This document shows positions 1 to 12,207 of a stretch of DNA of 64,000 nt, piece by piece (position 1 is the stretch's first letter; every line of letters begins with the position of its first letter). The position numbers and the translations under genes were made by a program. The stretch is from Anastrepha obliqua (Eukaryota > Arthropoda > Insecta > Diptera > Tephritidae): positions 69,272,501 to 69,336,500 of the forward strand of contig NC_072896.1 of NCBI RefSeq assembly GCF_027943255.1, given 5' to 3'. Below the pieces are notes generated by a model. It saw only the letters and a program-made list of their open reading frames with translations. It was not told where the DNA came from and made no database searches.

Positions 1-554
1 AGATTTATGACAGCAGTGGAGTAGTCAATTAATTGATTCACTCGACGTTCAACTGCTTCTCTCGGGGGAAAATTTGCAGTTAATCAACGACTCAGCGGAT
101 CGGTAATATGAGCAGATGTGTATATTCACTTATATACATGTGCTTACATACTATACATATATATATGTATATATATAGGGTAGTTAGTATTCTTCGTAAA
201 ACTTAAAAAATTTCACATTTTTAATTTTTTTTTAATATATTTTTTTATTATTGGTATGTATATTCAAAAGAGCAAACATTCGCATTATTTATAGAATGCC
301 ACCTTGATCAAAAAGTTCTGGAACAAGCGCCAGGTGACGCTCTAGGTTTAGCTTAGTTGATAGCATTTTTTCGTTAGATTGCCACATCTGTGATTAACAT
401 TCCTACCAAATTTTATCACCAGGGCTTGACATTTGTAAAAGTTACGCCGTCTTGAGTAAGGCCACCTCTGCACATATCGTCGATTTTTACGGTTTTAAAA
501 GTTGATTTGAGTTTATTTACTTGTATTAAATTGTGATCAAAAATAAATTCAATG
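1..554. other. Non-genic AT-rich flank, microsatellite at about 135-178
   Basis: I see no supported gene here. Bases 135-178 are a catatatatgtatata-type simple repeat. The short frames in this stretch have no recognisable motif. The mariner relic begins at the right edge. Confidence 0.5.
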
Positions 555-1225
555 TCGCGAAACTCTTAAAAATGTTGGGAAACTATTTCGGTAATGATAC
601 TCGAAAGAATCCAGACGTTTACGTTTCAGAGGAGATCGTGAGTCCAGCGAGGATGACGCACGTAGTGGCAGGCCGTTGACACCGAAAACTGATAGAAACA
701 TCAATAAAGTGGATAAAAATTTAATCAATAACTGCAAATAAACCATCAGACAGCTGGTAGAAGACTTAAACATTACTCATGGATCCATTCAGGGCATTGT
801 CGTTAATATTTTGGGTTTGCGTCGTACTGCTGCAAAGTTGGTCTTAAAGAACCTGAATTTTACGCAAAAAAAGGGGCCTCTTTGATATCGCCAAAGACAT
901 GATTTCCAAAGCTGAATCCGACCCAAAGCGATGCTCACGGCTCTTATGGACTACAACGAAAGTGTACATCAGGACTTTTTGCCAGAAAGTCAGACAGTTT
1001 ATAAGGTCTCTTATTTCGGCGTTATGAGATCTTTACGTGAAAATATTCGCCAAATATCAGAGGATTTTTGGGAAACCAACTCGTCGAATTTGCACCATTT
1101 TGACCAACAAACGGAACAAATACCCTCCAACAACCATAGAATTCGCCTGATATTGCTTCCTGTGCTTTTAGTGAGTTTGATCGAGTCAAAAACGCACTAC
1201 GTGTTACGTAGTTATTCGTTTTTGA
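555..1225 (+). pseudogene. Decayed mariner transposase
   Basis: Remnant of a mariner transposase, the nuclear enzyme that cuts and pastes its own element at TA sites. Reading across frames on the plus strand gives a helix-turn-helix linker (EDDARSGRPLTPKT near 620-690), the second DNA-binding half (IRQLVEDLNITHGSIQ near 745-795) and the catalytic-domain signature (HQDFLPESQTVYKVSYFGVM near 965-1025). A degenerate 'SPD..C.F..FDRVKN' block follows near 1145-1195. There are in-frame stops and several frameshifts, and the expected HDNAPAH block around the second catalytic Asp has been destroyed. No TIR pair was found. The family call as mariner is firm; the subfamily is not resolved. The minus-strand frame at 549-773 is only a shadow. 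Confidence 0.8.
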
Positions 1226-4200
1226 ATATTTTAATCCATTAAACTTTAATGCATCAAAGGAAAAGCCTGAAGAGGCCCAAACATTGCGTTGAGTTTTGAC
1301 AATTTATTATTTCATTTTTTTTTTTTGCTGCCAGTGTGGTTGTTTGCTTACATATAAAAAATTGCGCACTTTCGTTATATGAAAAAAATTCGCAGGACCG
1401 CAAGACTATACCCAGAAAACTTTGGAAGTTTCCTAATGGCATTCCCAAAACTTTTAAAGTTATAGTGTTTGGTAATTAAAGCAAACACATAATGAATTTT
1501 TTTTACATTACATAGAAAAATATTAAATTTTCAAACTTTCAAATGTAATCCGATTGGCTCAATATTTCATATTTAGTAGTTTTCTGTTTAGCCTCATATT
1601 TCTAAAGAGTGTCCGGAACAATCTCAAAAATTTCATAAGTAACGACCACCCTAATATATGTATATATTTATACCAATATGTGCATTTGCATATAATATAT
1701 TCATAAATATACTCCTCCCTTACATGCAAATTACTACCTACATTAATTAAAAATATTTGTTACTTGATTGGCGGCCACCGGAAAAAAATTCAAAAAGTAA
1801 GCATTAAAAATTAAAAGGTTCAATTAAAATTATTGCCTGGGTATTTCTCGTTAAAGGTAATGGGTTACGTTTGGATGGTGGGGTGAGTATAATATAGCGC
1901 ATAAGCCATACGGTTACGCTAAATTTTTAATGCAACGGTAATTCACTCAACATTTCAATTTGCTATAATGGATTTATTGATTTGCAAACACAGCAAAACA
2001 ATGAAAAAGAATTAATTGAATTATGGTTGGCCCCTCTCGGGCCGGATTTTAATCGCCTTTTATGACAGGCATGCCTTACCGCAGGTGTATTCTTTTCCCG
2101 ACGCGCCGGTTAAAAAAAATATATATATACATTTGTTTCAATTATTTCTATACAAATAACGCATTCTGACTTAATTGGGAACTTCTAAATTCAATGGCAA
2201 TGGTATGTAAGAATGATCCAGTTTTAAAGATATCAGATATGCACCTACTCATAAAGCCATTGCAATAGCTTAGGCAAGAGACCATATTTCTGAAATTTAG
2301 ACATATATACGATAAGAAATAGAAACGTTTGGTTTCACTTGAATTCACTTTATTTAAGGCTCACAATTTGGGTTAACTTAAGAGTTTGAGAAGTTTTGCA
2401 CAAATACGTACTAATACCCAGCAGCTACACACATTCATATCTACATATATGCCAGTGTCAACAAGAACTAAGAGTCCTCAAGGAAATAAAAGAAAATGCT
2501 GTCGTAAGCACACTTCACTAAACTCTTCAACCTTGGGTAAACTAAAGTTTATCAATCAAAATATTAAAGCAACTGCTTACATACATACAAATGCGTTGCG
2601 TTTACTATGAACTTCTAACAACTTTTGCCATTTTGATGATTGAGAAACTGTCAATGTAAGCGACACATGTCAATCTGTATTGTCGTAATACAAAAACTTA
2701 CTTAAAACAATCTTACTTAATAATGAGAAACTCTTCATTTACTTATTTCAAAAGATTATATTAAGAAATTCGAGTTAAGAATTTGACAGAATTTTAGCGC
2801 ATTTATCGCATAATATCGGTGCGCTTATTAAGGGCACAGATACCTGTAAACGGCCATATTTCCTCTGATTTTCAAAATTGGCATACAGTTAACTTATACA
2901 TTAAAATAATATAATATTTTTTTATTTTAATCATTTAAAATGGCGGACTCTCAATTGTTCCAGGACGGTCGCAGCGGGGCTTCTCAATCGGCGGGCATTG
3001 CAGCATCGACCTGAATACAAAAAACCAAACATTTTTTTGTTTATTAATATCATAATTTCTATATGAATTATAAAAATTAAAAAAAAATGAATTTTGGGCC
3101 AAATTTTCCTACTATTTTTGCTTCAAAAGAATTATTTTTTCGAAAAATCTTCGAAAACTTGCAAATTCCCATAGAAAGTAATATCATAAAAAAGATGTGT
3201 GCAAAATTTCAGTGGGATCAGTAAATAACTTTTCGAGTTATCGTGTACGTCCATTTGAAAAATATGGTTTTGAGAAAAACGCGTCTAAAGTTTGAATTCA
3301 TTCCTCTCGCAGCGCTCGAACGCAAAGAATAGAGTCGGCATGGTTGACGATCTATAATATAATAAATACTTAAATTTACGTTGTAAATTTTTTTTTACAT
3401 ATTCTTAAAGGATTATGTTAACATTTTATGAAAAAAAATTTTTTTTTTTCGAAATTTTACAGATATTTGTACCCTTAAAGAGGTACATACATATTTGGCT
3501 ACACTTTCGCATTTCTGGCCTCTATAATTATATGAGTACATTACGTCATATCGACTAGTTCCACATTAAATTAATTTTGATTTCATATAGTACGCATTCG
3601 CTGCTTTAAAACCTTTTGGAGTGGATTTTCAGTTAATAAAAGTTATTACTATTTGAATTTATAATATTTATCCATTTACAAAGCTCGTAGAGAGCTTAAG
3701 TATATAGATAATATGGTATATATTTATAGAATCCTATTTTCAAATTTATTTTAATTATTTAGGAAATAAAATTCCTTAAAAAAAAGTAAAAATGTTATTT
3801 AGTCTATTTAGGATTAAAAAAAAATGTCTCGTAATTTCTGATACACGCCTCCCTTACTTTTTTCTAATTTTTTTCGTAATAGCTTAAACTGTAGTTTGTA
3901 AGTTTCTCAGTGAGATTCCTATAACTTTTCAAGATATGTTTAGGTATGTACAGTATGCTAGTGTGAATCATGTCACCCTAGCAAGAAACACCAGAATAAA
4001 ACTCTCACTTTCGGGTAGTATTTGTATGTGCGCCTGGGTTCACAATAAAAGCAGCGCAAATTTTTGACTATTTATTTAATTTTTAATCAATATTTTAACT
4101 TTTTTTATAAAAATAATGGTTTCACACACATATCGTCACAAAGTTTTAAAACATTTGGCAAATTTCAAAAAAATTGTTAACTTTTTACAAAATTTTTTTA

Positions 4201-4368
4201 GAAAAATGGATTTTCAGCCAATTAATTTTGGCTGTAATTTTGTGCATCAAAGTGACTCAAAAGTTATGTTAATTTTAGACAAAAGTTTTGTTGAAGTTGT
4301 TAAACATTTTTATTCGAAGTTAATACACAAGACAGCCAGCAGGAAAAACAAACAAAATGGCAAAACTC
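1226..4368. other. Non-genic AT-rich stretch
   Basis: No gene is supported. A GC-rich island at 2033-2105 resembles a LINE untranslated segment but cannot be assigned. Bases about 3090-3300 (aaattttcc... to ...aaaacgcgtctaaag) look like a dispersed non-coding repeat, judged only by style. The short frames at 2386-2610 and 4116-4382 show no domain. Confidence 0.4.
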
Positions 4369-4480
4369 AACACGATTTTTGAGCCACTTCAAATTTTGAC
4401 TTATACCAAAATATAACTGGCTCAAAAATGCGTAACCGAAACTTTCCGAAGATTGGTTTGGAGTTTTATTTATTTATGTG
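4369..4480 (+). repeat. AT-rich dispersed repeat, copy A
   Basis: The block beginning gatttttgagccacttcaaa recurs near 36571 as gatttttgagccattttaaa. The following ggctcaaaaatgcgtaaccgaaacttt matches 33930-33955 (ggctttaaaaacgcataccgaaactttt). The three places form a previously unlabelled low-copy family with no coding potential. Boundaries are uncertain. Confidence 0.45.
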
Positions 4481-4873
4481 ATATTTTTTTTTATTGTACA
4501 TTTGTGAAAAAATTTAAAACTTTAATCCATACGGGTTTTATTATTAGTACAAACTAAATTTTTGTAAGAAAAAATTGTAATAAAAAATATTTAAATAGTC
4601 AAAGTTTTGCAATAAGTACCGCTGCTATTATTGAGATTGCCGAGATAAATTCTTATAGTCGCTGTTAACAACATATGACTAATATATCAAAATCATCTGA
4701 GCGCATTTTTAACAAAATATATCAAACTTTCTAATGAAAACGTCAGATGGTAAGCCGCCAATGCTAGAAGTACCTAAGGTCGGATATACCTATAAATATG
4801 GATCTTCGTATAAGTCCTTGCTTTGGTAAGCTGAAACTCTGACATTAAGTTTGTTTGTTTTTTATGTAAGTAA

Positions 4874-5014
4874 AAGGTGATTTTTTAAGAGCTATAGGAA
4901 AGTTTTTCAAAAAACCACACGCAAAATTCAGAAAAATGCATGCAATTTTTATTTAAATCGATAGTACAGTCCATATATAATAATTTAATGTTTGAAGATT
5001 ATTTCATGCAAATG
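4874..5014 (+). mobile_element. Isolated end of a DNA transposon
   Basis: The sequence starting aggtgattttttaagagct and running to the block gaagattatttcatgcaaatgttgac resembles the end of a widespread insect cut-and-paste element, recalled by pattern only. No transposase and no partner end are present. It appears cut off at about 5015 by LINE sequence. Confidence 0.35.
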
Positions 5015-5940
5015 TTGACTAATCAATGGCGCGATTTAGGTGTTGAGTACTCAGCCATAACTCTCGGTCTGGGTGCAACAAATCCTGTTAACTATTGTTT
5101 GAATGAACCCTACTTTAATAGGTTATTTAGTACCACCATTCCAGATAGACATGAGTGAGTTTATAATATACCTGGTCGGTTATTTACTGATGGCTCAAGG
5201 TTTGATGATAAAGTTGAGTTTGGCGTAAGAAGTCAAAAATAAACGTTTCGGCCATCATATAGCCTATTTTAGGCTGAAATTCTAACTAACGCATTTTTAC
5301 GCAAAAATGTGACTACTTTTGAAGAAGTCTGTATTTGTTGCGATAGCCAAGCGGCGATTAAATTTCTTGGTAGAGTTGTCACTAATTCCATCATTGCTCG
5401 CAAACACTGAGAATTTCTTAACGAGATAGCGAAATATTTCCGCATGCATTTGATGTGGATTCCGGGGTATAGTGACATACCAGGGAATTGTAAGGCCGAC
5501 AAACTAGCGCCAAAAGGCACTACCACTCTTAGTATGGAGATTGTCGGTATACTCCTCTCAACCTAGCATTGTAACTTCAAACCAACATGAGATGGATTGA
5601 TCGTCTAACATGTAACGCAACAAATAGAATTTGGCCAAAATGGGACGTCAGGCGCTGAAAGGCGCGATGTAACTGGTCAGGGAAAAACATCTCTATATTA
5701 TTTGCTTTGATCACAGCCGATTATTTCCTAGGTCGTTAGTACCTAATTTTGACTATTGCAGAAGCTGCAAGAATGAGGAAGAGGAGCCATCTTCTCTGCC
5801 ACTGTCCCGCGTGGCATGCCTCTAGATTTAGATACTTTGGCTCATCGTACTTACATGATACTGATGTCCCTAGAGATATAAATGTCAACCAGATCAATAA
5901 GTTTGCACTTAAAATAAAATTGCTTAACGAGGAGTAGCAG
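5015..5940 (+). pseudogene. LINE fragment: RNase H domain and C-terminus
   Basis: Broken 3' part of a non-LTR retrotransposon polyprotein. The order is a linker (PYFNRLFSTTIPDR near 5109-5150), the RNase H start (FTDGSRFDDKVEFGV near 5186-5230, first catalytic Asp), CCDSQAAIKFLGR near 5336-5370 and WIPGYSDIPGNCKADKL near 5458-5505. A terminal cysteine/histidine segment follows (CRSCKNEEEE, then CHCPAWH near 5760-5815). Frameshifts and stops separate these blocks. The GH of the usual 'PGH' motif is GY here. The layout fits RNase H-bearing insect LINEs (R1/I/LOA group). Reverse transcriptase and endonuclease parts are absent, as expected for 5' truncation. Confidence 0.8.
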
Positions 5941-6106
5941 ATAAACTGTTACTGATAAACTAGGTCGGCGACGGTCTAAGGCAATAAGGTTAAAGACCCA
6001 CTGCCTCTTCTACCTATCTACCTACTAAATTAACTATACATTTTAATGTTGATTTATAAAATAGAAATAGTTTCAGTAATTTGTGTCTTTTGTGCGTCCT
6101 CTTTGT

Positions 6107-6480
6107 TTTGATTCACTGTCGGTATGTTTGATTCACTGTCGGTATGTAAACGCTGAATAACTTTGTCATCTACCAACCGATAGACTTCAACATACAAGTT
6201 TTCGATACGCTAATTCAGTACAATTTCAACCATGGATCGCTTTAGACCGAAACAACCGAAATCGACGCTATAAAACCCGAATGCTTGACAAACGCAGAGA
6301 AAAGATCGCGGCTTGTGATTACTAATAAAGGTGGCCAGTTGATTGATATCGTATTCAAAAAACAGTTTTAATAAATTGTAAATAACCAAACCAAATAAAA
6401 ATACCTCACTTATACAAATAAGTTGTTGTTTTTTTTTTCAAAGTTATTCAATGTTTTCATACCGACATAAAAGATGACGC
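6107..6480 (+). mobile_element. Small DNA transposon relic with 28 bp TIRs
   Basis: Bases 6138-6165 and the reverse complement of 6439-6466 match at 25 of 28 positions (gtcggtatg.aaac..tgaataactttg), which are terminal inverted repeats. A perfect 20 bp tandem duplication (tttgattcactgtcggtatg) occupies 6107-6126 and 6127-6146 at the left end. The interior keeps what looks like a transposase C-terminus (ITNKGGQLIDIVFKKQF near 6320-6370), followed by an AT-rich tail. The element therefore seems to be an internally deleted derivative of about 370 bp. The superfamily is not resolved; a Tc1/mariner-like origin is my guess. Confidence 0.6.
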
Positions 6481-6490
6481 TCCCTGTATA

Positions 6491-8829
6491 ATCGATGCGG
6501 CTTGTTTGCGTTCTTGATCAAATGTTTAATTTTTGGTGCACTTTTACTAAACCTCCGAAGTGTTCCTTTTTTAAATAATCTATTATTCTGCAAAGTAAAT
6601 GAAGAATTCGAATCATTTTCCGGCAATCTTAATCAGATTAACAGCGACGGAAAAAGATTCATTATTTCGAAAAAGTCTGTCCATCTCTTTGTTAGGATTT
6701 GTTAAGCGTTAACTCTTAGTAAATATTTACATAAATTGTTTTATATGATATATGTATAGGTGTATCAATAGGTAAAACAAACATTTTTAAAAACCTATTA
6801 GTTGCTTGACTACCCTATGTACATACATATGTAGGTATATGCCAATGCTACAGATTTGTTGAAAGTTTCATCCCGTCGGTCACTTTTAATTTGCTGGTAA
6901 AGTAATTTCTTTTTCATCACCAAAACTAATTTTTTTTCTGAATTAGTTACTCATACAATTTCTAATTTTTCATGAATTTTTACCTTATATACACAGAGTA
7001 TGAACAAACACTAGCACAGAAACTTGGCACTTGCATCCAAGTGCAAATTTACTTCGCCTCAAATTACTCATACGCCCTGTTGGCCAAAAAGAACAGCAAT
7101 TGTTGAACTGTTTAGTGCAGCAAACGCAAACGGCCGCTAAATGGGCCAACAGCAACGCCTAACACGTTATTGCGAGCCGTATTTCAGCCGAAACATGCAA
7201 CGCATGCAACACTCCGCACACACAGAGCAACTGGGGTATGTAAATAATATGTAAAAGAGCACATGCGCATGTATGGAATGTACTAGGCATGCCATTTTTT
7301 CCAGTTTGATGATCTCGGGATTCGGAATGTCATTATTACTATCCCGGGATCGCAGCACTAATTCCGGAATTTACATATTCATTATTTTACAAGAATTTAA
7401 CCAGATAAAAAATAAAAAATAAATGGGTTCTAAATATAGCTTTTATTTGGAGGGAAAATTATTTTATTGGTAACAAAACAAAAGACAATAATTAAATTTA
7501 TAAGCGATTAATAATTCTTTAGTATGTACATATCTGATAATTTAAGATATATCGTAAAAATGGAGGAGTGGTTTTCTGGTTCCCTACAGCTGAGGGAGGA
7601 ATGCGAGTAACTGCAAAAGAAATCATAAAACTACAGTAATTCAATCCTACAATGTATGACATAATTGCTAAGAATACAGGCACGAAATCTAGTTACACCT
7701 GTGTACTTAAAAAATTTTCGTACATGTTTAGCGACACCAAGATTTGTGATCTTTGACGAGGCTGTAGAAAGCTTAAGGAGATGACTTTAATATTTTTGCT
7801 GCTGATGCTTCGATCGTAACCAATTCGGATGGTCGTTCAATCATGTTATTTTAATATTACTTATCACAATACAAATACTAATATTTTAGTCATTTGAAGA
7901 CATTGAACATTGAGCACAAACCCCCAGCTGTTTTCAACCGCATGAGTGTGTAAACAAAAATTGTTTTTCGTTGTTGGTATTTTGCCACCAAAAGGGATTT
8001 ACTTCATATGAAATTACAGATGCCGAAAAATTATTGACAAATAGTCCCATGAATGTCGTCATTTAAAATATACCCCGAATCTGTCAACGACATCCCTAAT
8101 ACGTACGTACATGCATTGTGTAAATTCTCACTTAATCGTATAAACTTACGTACATACATGTGCCGAAAGATGGGTGTTTGCCACAAGTTGTTGCCCTTTT
8201 AGCGTTTGCAACAATACCACACTTAATGGAGGAGCTGTGTGTTGTTGTTGTTGTTTTTGTTGCTTGGTGGCACTTAGTTGTATGGCTTGTCACTGTTATT
8301 GCTGTTAGTTGTTATTGTAAGTTTTCAGAAGCCAAGTACACATAGAGTGAGCATAGTTTGAAGAAGCAGTAGAAGAAGCAACACAAGAAAGAGTATACAC
8401 TGCTGATATGCATAAAGTTATAAAGAGTTAAGTACTTGACAACTTTGCTGGCGTCGAGACGTGACACTTGAAACGTCTTGAAAATTACAAAACTTCCCAG
8501 ATCTGCAACCACTTACTCGTATGCTGTTGCCATTGCTGCTTCCGCTGTTTGTTTGTTGGTTTTTTCGTTGAAAAATAACTGAGAGTGAGGAAAGAACAAC
8601 GAGATTTCTTATAAAAAGGCTTGAAAAAGTTGTCGACACAAAAGTTGGGCGTAAATTAAAATTCTTCAAGCGATGAGAGGTGGGTGAGTCAACGTTCACG
8701 GAATAGTTTTATTGCAAAGGCGAAAAATTTCGAATTAAATTCTACAAACTAGAAAAATAAAATTAAAGTTTAATGACATGTTAAAGTCGCAGTAATATTT
8801 TTTCTTTGCAACGATCTTTACTTAAAGAT
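6491..8829. other. Apparently unique non-coding DNA
   Basis: No transposon or gene is supported. The stretch about 7010-7240 and the GTT/GCT-rich stretch about 8150-8700 are of higher complexity and lower A+T than their surroundings. They look like host non-repeat DNA, possibly regulatory or intronic. Short frames at 8160-8345 and 8418-8699 lack any domain. Confidence 0.4.
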
Positions 8830-9640
8830 TAGAGTAGACGCTACAGAACGCTTAAGCCAAAACGGACCGTTCTAACATGGCTTGAAATTTGAAAGGTCGA
8901 ACCAAGAGGCATCGAGAGTTTGGTAACTCCTAAAATACTCAGGCTAAAAAGCTCATTGTGTTCACAGCACTGGAAAGTAAAAGGGTTGACAGTGAAGGAG
9001 GAAAGGAGAGAAGTGATAGAGAGCATTCTTGAATGCGCTCTGGATTACTCCATCTGACATTAAATTTCCTTCCAAACGAAACTATGGGCATAAAATCGTA
9101 TTTAGGTTCCAAAATCAGTGGATACTACATAGATGGCATCTTAAAGATTTCTCTGTGTCCCAAAGAAGCAAGAAAGGGCTCGGTTCCTAATAATAACGAG
9201 GCGGCAGCCACTCTTACCAATGCGTCTCCTACTTCATTCCCAGCTATAGCCCTGTGTCCTGGGATCCGAATTAGCCAGATGCGATTGTTAATTTTTAACA
9301 GATTCAGTTTCTCGATACACTCAAGGACAAGTGAAGACTCTATCTCACAGGATGGCAGTGCCTTGAATATCGCCCGACTATCGCTCAGAATGGAAATTCG
9401 CTCATTCCGGAAAATTGTGTCTAAATTGACCTCTGTACATAGACAAATGGCATACATCTCCGCTTGAAATATGCTTGGAAAACTACCTATTTGCACAGAA
9501 CGCTTGGGGCTGGGACCACATATTCCAGCGCCTATGCCTTCTGGTGTCTTAGTGCCATCTGTGTACCAGTGCAGGAGTTTCCTTTCAAATGCAAATCTAA
9601 TCCAGTTTACCTTGCCATCCAGTTAAATTCGAAAAGTTCT
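8830..9640 (-). pseudogene. LINE fragment: RNase H domain, reversed
   Basis: On the minus strand an RNase H domain begins near 9565 with WYTDGTKTPEGIGAGICGP and continues SIFQAEMYAI near 9460. It then runs through SILSDSRAIFKALP near 9385 and WLIRIPGHRAIAGNEVGDAL near 9275-9215. These supply the three acidic residues and the His of the PGH motif. The longest open piece is 9125-9496 (about 123 codons). A degenerate C-terminal region continues to about 8830 with the spacing of a LINE tail but no clean zinc knuckle. The fragment is 5'-truncated. Weak reverse-transcriptase-like traces up to about 10300 are not convincing. The plus-strand frame at 9033-9467 is the shadow of this domain. Confidence 0.82.
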
Positions 9641-12207
9641 TTTCGAATTTGAAGACTTTGGTGATATCATGCCTGGTATACAGACAATATTTACAGGTGC
9701 CTTCTTCTACTCGTACTTCTATATGAAAAAATTTTCAGATTTTCCCAGACTAGATAGGGGGAGATGTGATTTTATCTTAACTGCGATAGGAGCTTCAGGG
9801 CACTATTAAGTCATCCGATCAAACAATTAGACTGTAATTGGTGATCCGTCTCTACTGTGGATGAATTTTTACACTCTGAGATGATGTATGAAAAAAAAGT
9901 GACAATTTTCGCACAGCCTTTTCCATTGGCTTAAAACTCATAGTTCCCATCTCATTCACCACACACCGCATTCTTCACAATAGACAATATACCTCTTGAA
10001 GGTTTGCTACATTTGTAAATATCTTCATCTGCTGAAAAGACGTTGCAGAATTCCAAAAAAGAACATTTTGATCCGTGACCCATGGCATGGCTTTTATGCT
10101 ACCTCTACTACTGCTAGAAGACTGCACCTTTATCCAACTTACAAGAATTTAGAAGTAAGGTGGAGCTTTAGTTAACTAGTGCAACTGTACCAACATTTCC
10201 CACCCAATAGAACTGCTCCACGTTCCTATAACTAATCATATAGGTGTAGAGACTCCCTCTAACTGTTGACATCATCGACCACTGCGAATTCCTTGAATTT
10301 TGCAAACCGATAACAATATCTCTCTCAAATCAATGTCGAACACATACACATCAGTTGAGTGTAAGTATGTATCTACGTTTTAAATGTTGGCTCAACCATA
10401 TATGTATGCATTCTCCGCTCCAAATATACATAAACAAAATTTGCATAATGCCAAACAGCTGGACCGCACTGCACACCCACGCACACATCCGGGCAACACT
10501 TTGTTTATCTGTAGAGAGAGGAAATGGCAAACGTTGGCTAAAGCTGCTGCTGCTTTGTTCAGAGTGCCAATTGGCAAACACTGCCGCTGAAGACCGTCAT
10601 TTGCTCCATTCCCACTGCCATTTATGTTGAATGAAAGTTGTATGGTTGGATTAGAGTCTAAATAAGTGCAATATTAGCAAAGCAGCATGAATCAGTACAA
10701 GTTGGTATTCATATATTGCGACTGCGAAAGGCAAATAAGTAGCATTTGAATTTACCTCGTTCACATAATTCAAATGTCTACTGCTGATGTTCTAGCGAAA
10801 TATGGCACATGAATGGTTTGAGGTGTATGATTGAAGGTTACGAAGGCGCTATGGCTTGCAGTTCGTGGGTAAGAGCAAAAGGATTTTCAATCGGTTGTGG
10901 AGCTGTAAGTAAAATTGGTAAATACCATAAATGCTGTAGCTCTCAAATTCCCGCGGCCCACTACGAAGACACTCATAAGTCTTTAATTTATCTGCATTTT
11001 GCTATAAGACATAATAATTTTCGGAAACTTGGTATTATTTGGATGCTATTTTTGACCGCTAAAGACTAAATCCGATCTCAGCTATTTTTGAGGTTAAGGA
11101 AAGGATGTACAACGACCCCAAGAAACATGCACTACAGGTGGTTTGATGGAGGGAGCTTTTCATCGATTTTTCTTTCTTAGTTTTTGTGTGTGATTTATGC
11201 GATAATTCAATGACGTCCTGCATGCATAAGCACACATTTTGATAAGCCACAATGTACATATCATTACTACACAAATATGACATCACCACGCTTCGTGTTA
11301 CTCGAAAAGGTATCCTATAAAAACTACACTTAAGTGTGGTTTCTATAAATATCTACATATTTATATGTGTACCTGTGTATGACACATATGCCAAAAAAAA
11401 GCAAATATGTTATATAAATATTTACACACTGACATTCAGATAGACCAAAATAGAAAATATATGCTTATGGTATATAAAGATTTTTCCACAAGCATAATAT
11501 AATAAATGTGTTTATTGCTCCTTCAGTCTCGCCTCCCAAAAGTATGTTTGCAAAATGATATATCTTACTGGGATTTTCAGTTCCCATTTTCTCCTCATCC
11601 TATTTCTATATGATAACTTACTTGTTTTTTGTTTTGTTAAACACATACAATTTCACCTAAGTATATGTGATTTGTCGGTCATGATTGTGTGGTAATAAAT
11701 TAAACTTTTGCGCCACCGCCAACACATCAATCTCTGCCGTCTCCCCTTCGCTGGTGTTGCCAACGCGTCACGACTTCCGCGAAATGTTGTTTTCCTGTTT
11801 TATCATTTGTTCTTCGTATGTTTGTGTTTGTGACAGCACGCCGGTAGACATGTTGGGGCGCCACAAATGTTGTTTATTGTTTCAATAGAGCAAAGCAATT
11901 TTGTATAAAAAAAACGTTAACGTGCATACATACACATATGTACATATAAGTTCGTTTGAATAAGAATGTATGTATGTATGTAGTACAAAGCAAACATGCC
12001 CATGGATTAAAGTAGCAACATGGCCTGTTGGAAACTATACCAGCCTCAAACTGGTGCCATTCTAGTGGCTTGTTAGTCATTAAATCGAAAAAATAATGCA
12101 AACCCTTATGCAATTTTCATAGATTACCTACAGAGCTTAGTATCACCTATTACTGAAAATGTAAGAATAAATCGAAGGATGGTGCTGGCAAATGGCAAAA
12201 GAAAATA
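9641..12207. other. Mostly unassigned, possible decayed LINE then unique DNA
   Basis: From 9650 to 10300 the minus strand may continue the LINE, but stops are too frequent to claim it. From 10350 to 12200 I see microsatellites (about 11920-11985) and high-complexity DNA without a gene. Overlapping frames on both strands at 10351-10630 have no motif. Confidence 0.35.

Noticed and set aside
2033..2105. GC-rich island resembling a LINE untranslated segment
   Set aside because: Too short and without a coding neighbour; I could not assign it from sequence alone.
8418..8699. 93-codon minus-strand frame with an Asn/Ser/Gly-rich part, considered as a host exon
   Set aside because: No conserved motif, no convincing splice sites and no neighbouring exon.
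9033..9467. 144-codon plus-strand frame
   Set aside because: It is the exact antisense of the RNase H domain on the minus strand, which explains its length.
9650..10300. Upstream reverse transcriptase of the reversed LINE
   Set aside because: No RT motif could be read through the many stops; only the RNase H part is supportable.
10351..10630. Four overlapping frames on both strands
   Set aside because: They are mutually antisense, have no domain or splice context, and most likely reflect low stop density in a GC-richer patch.
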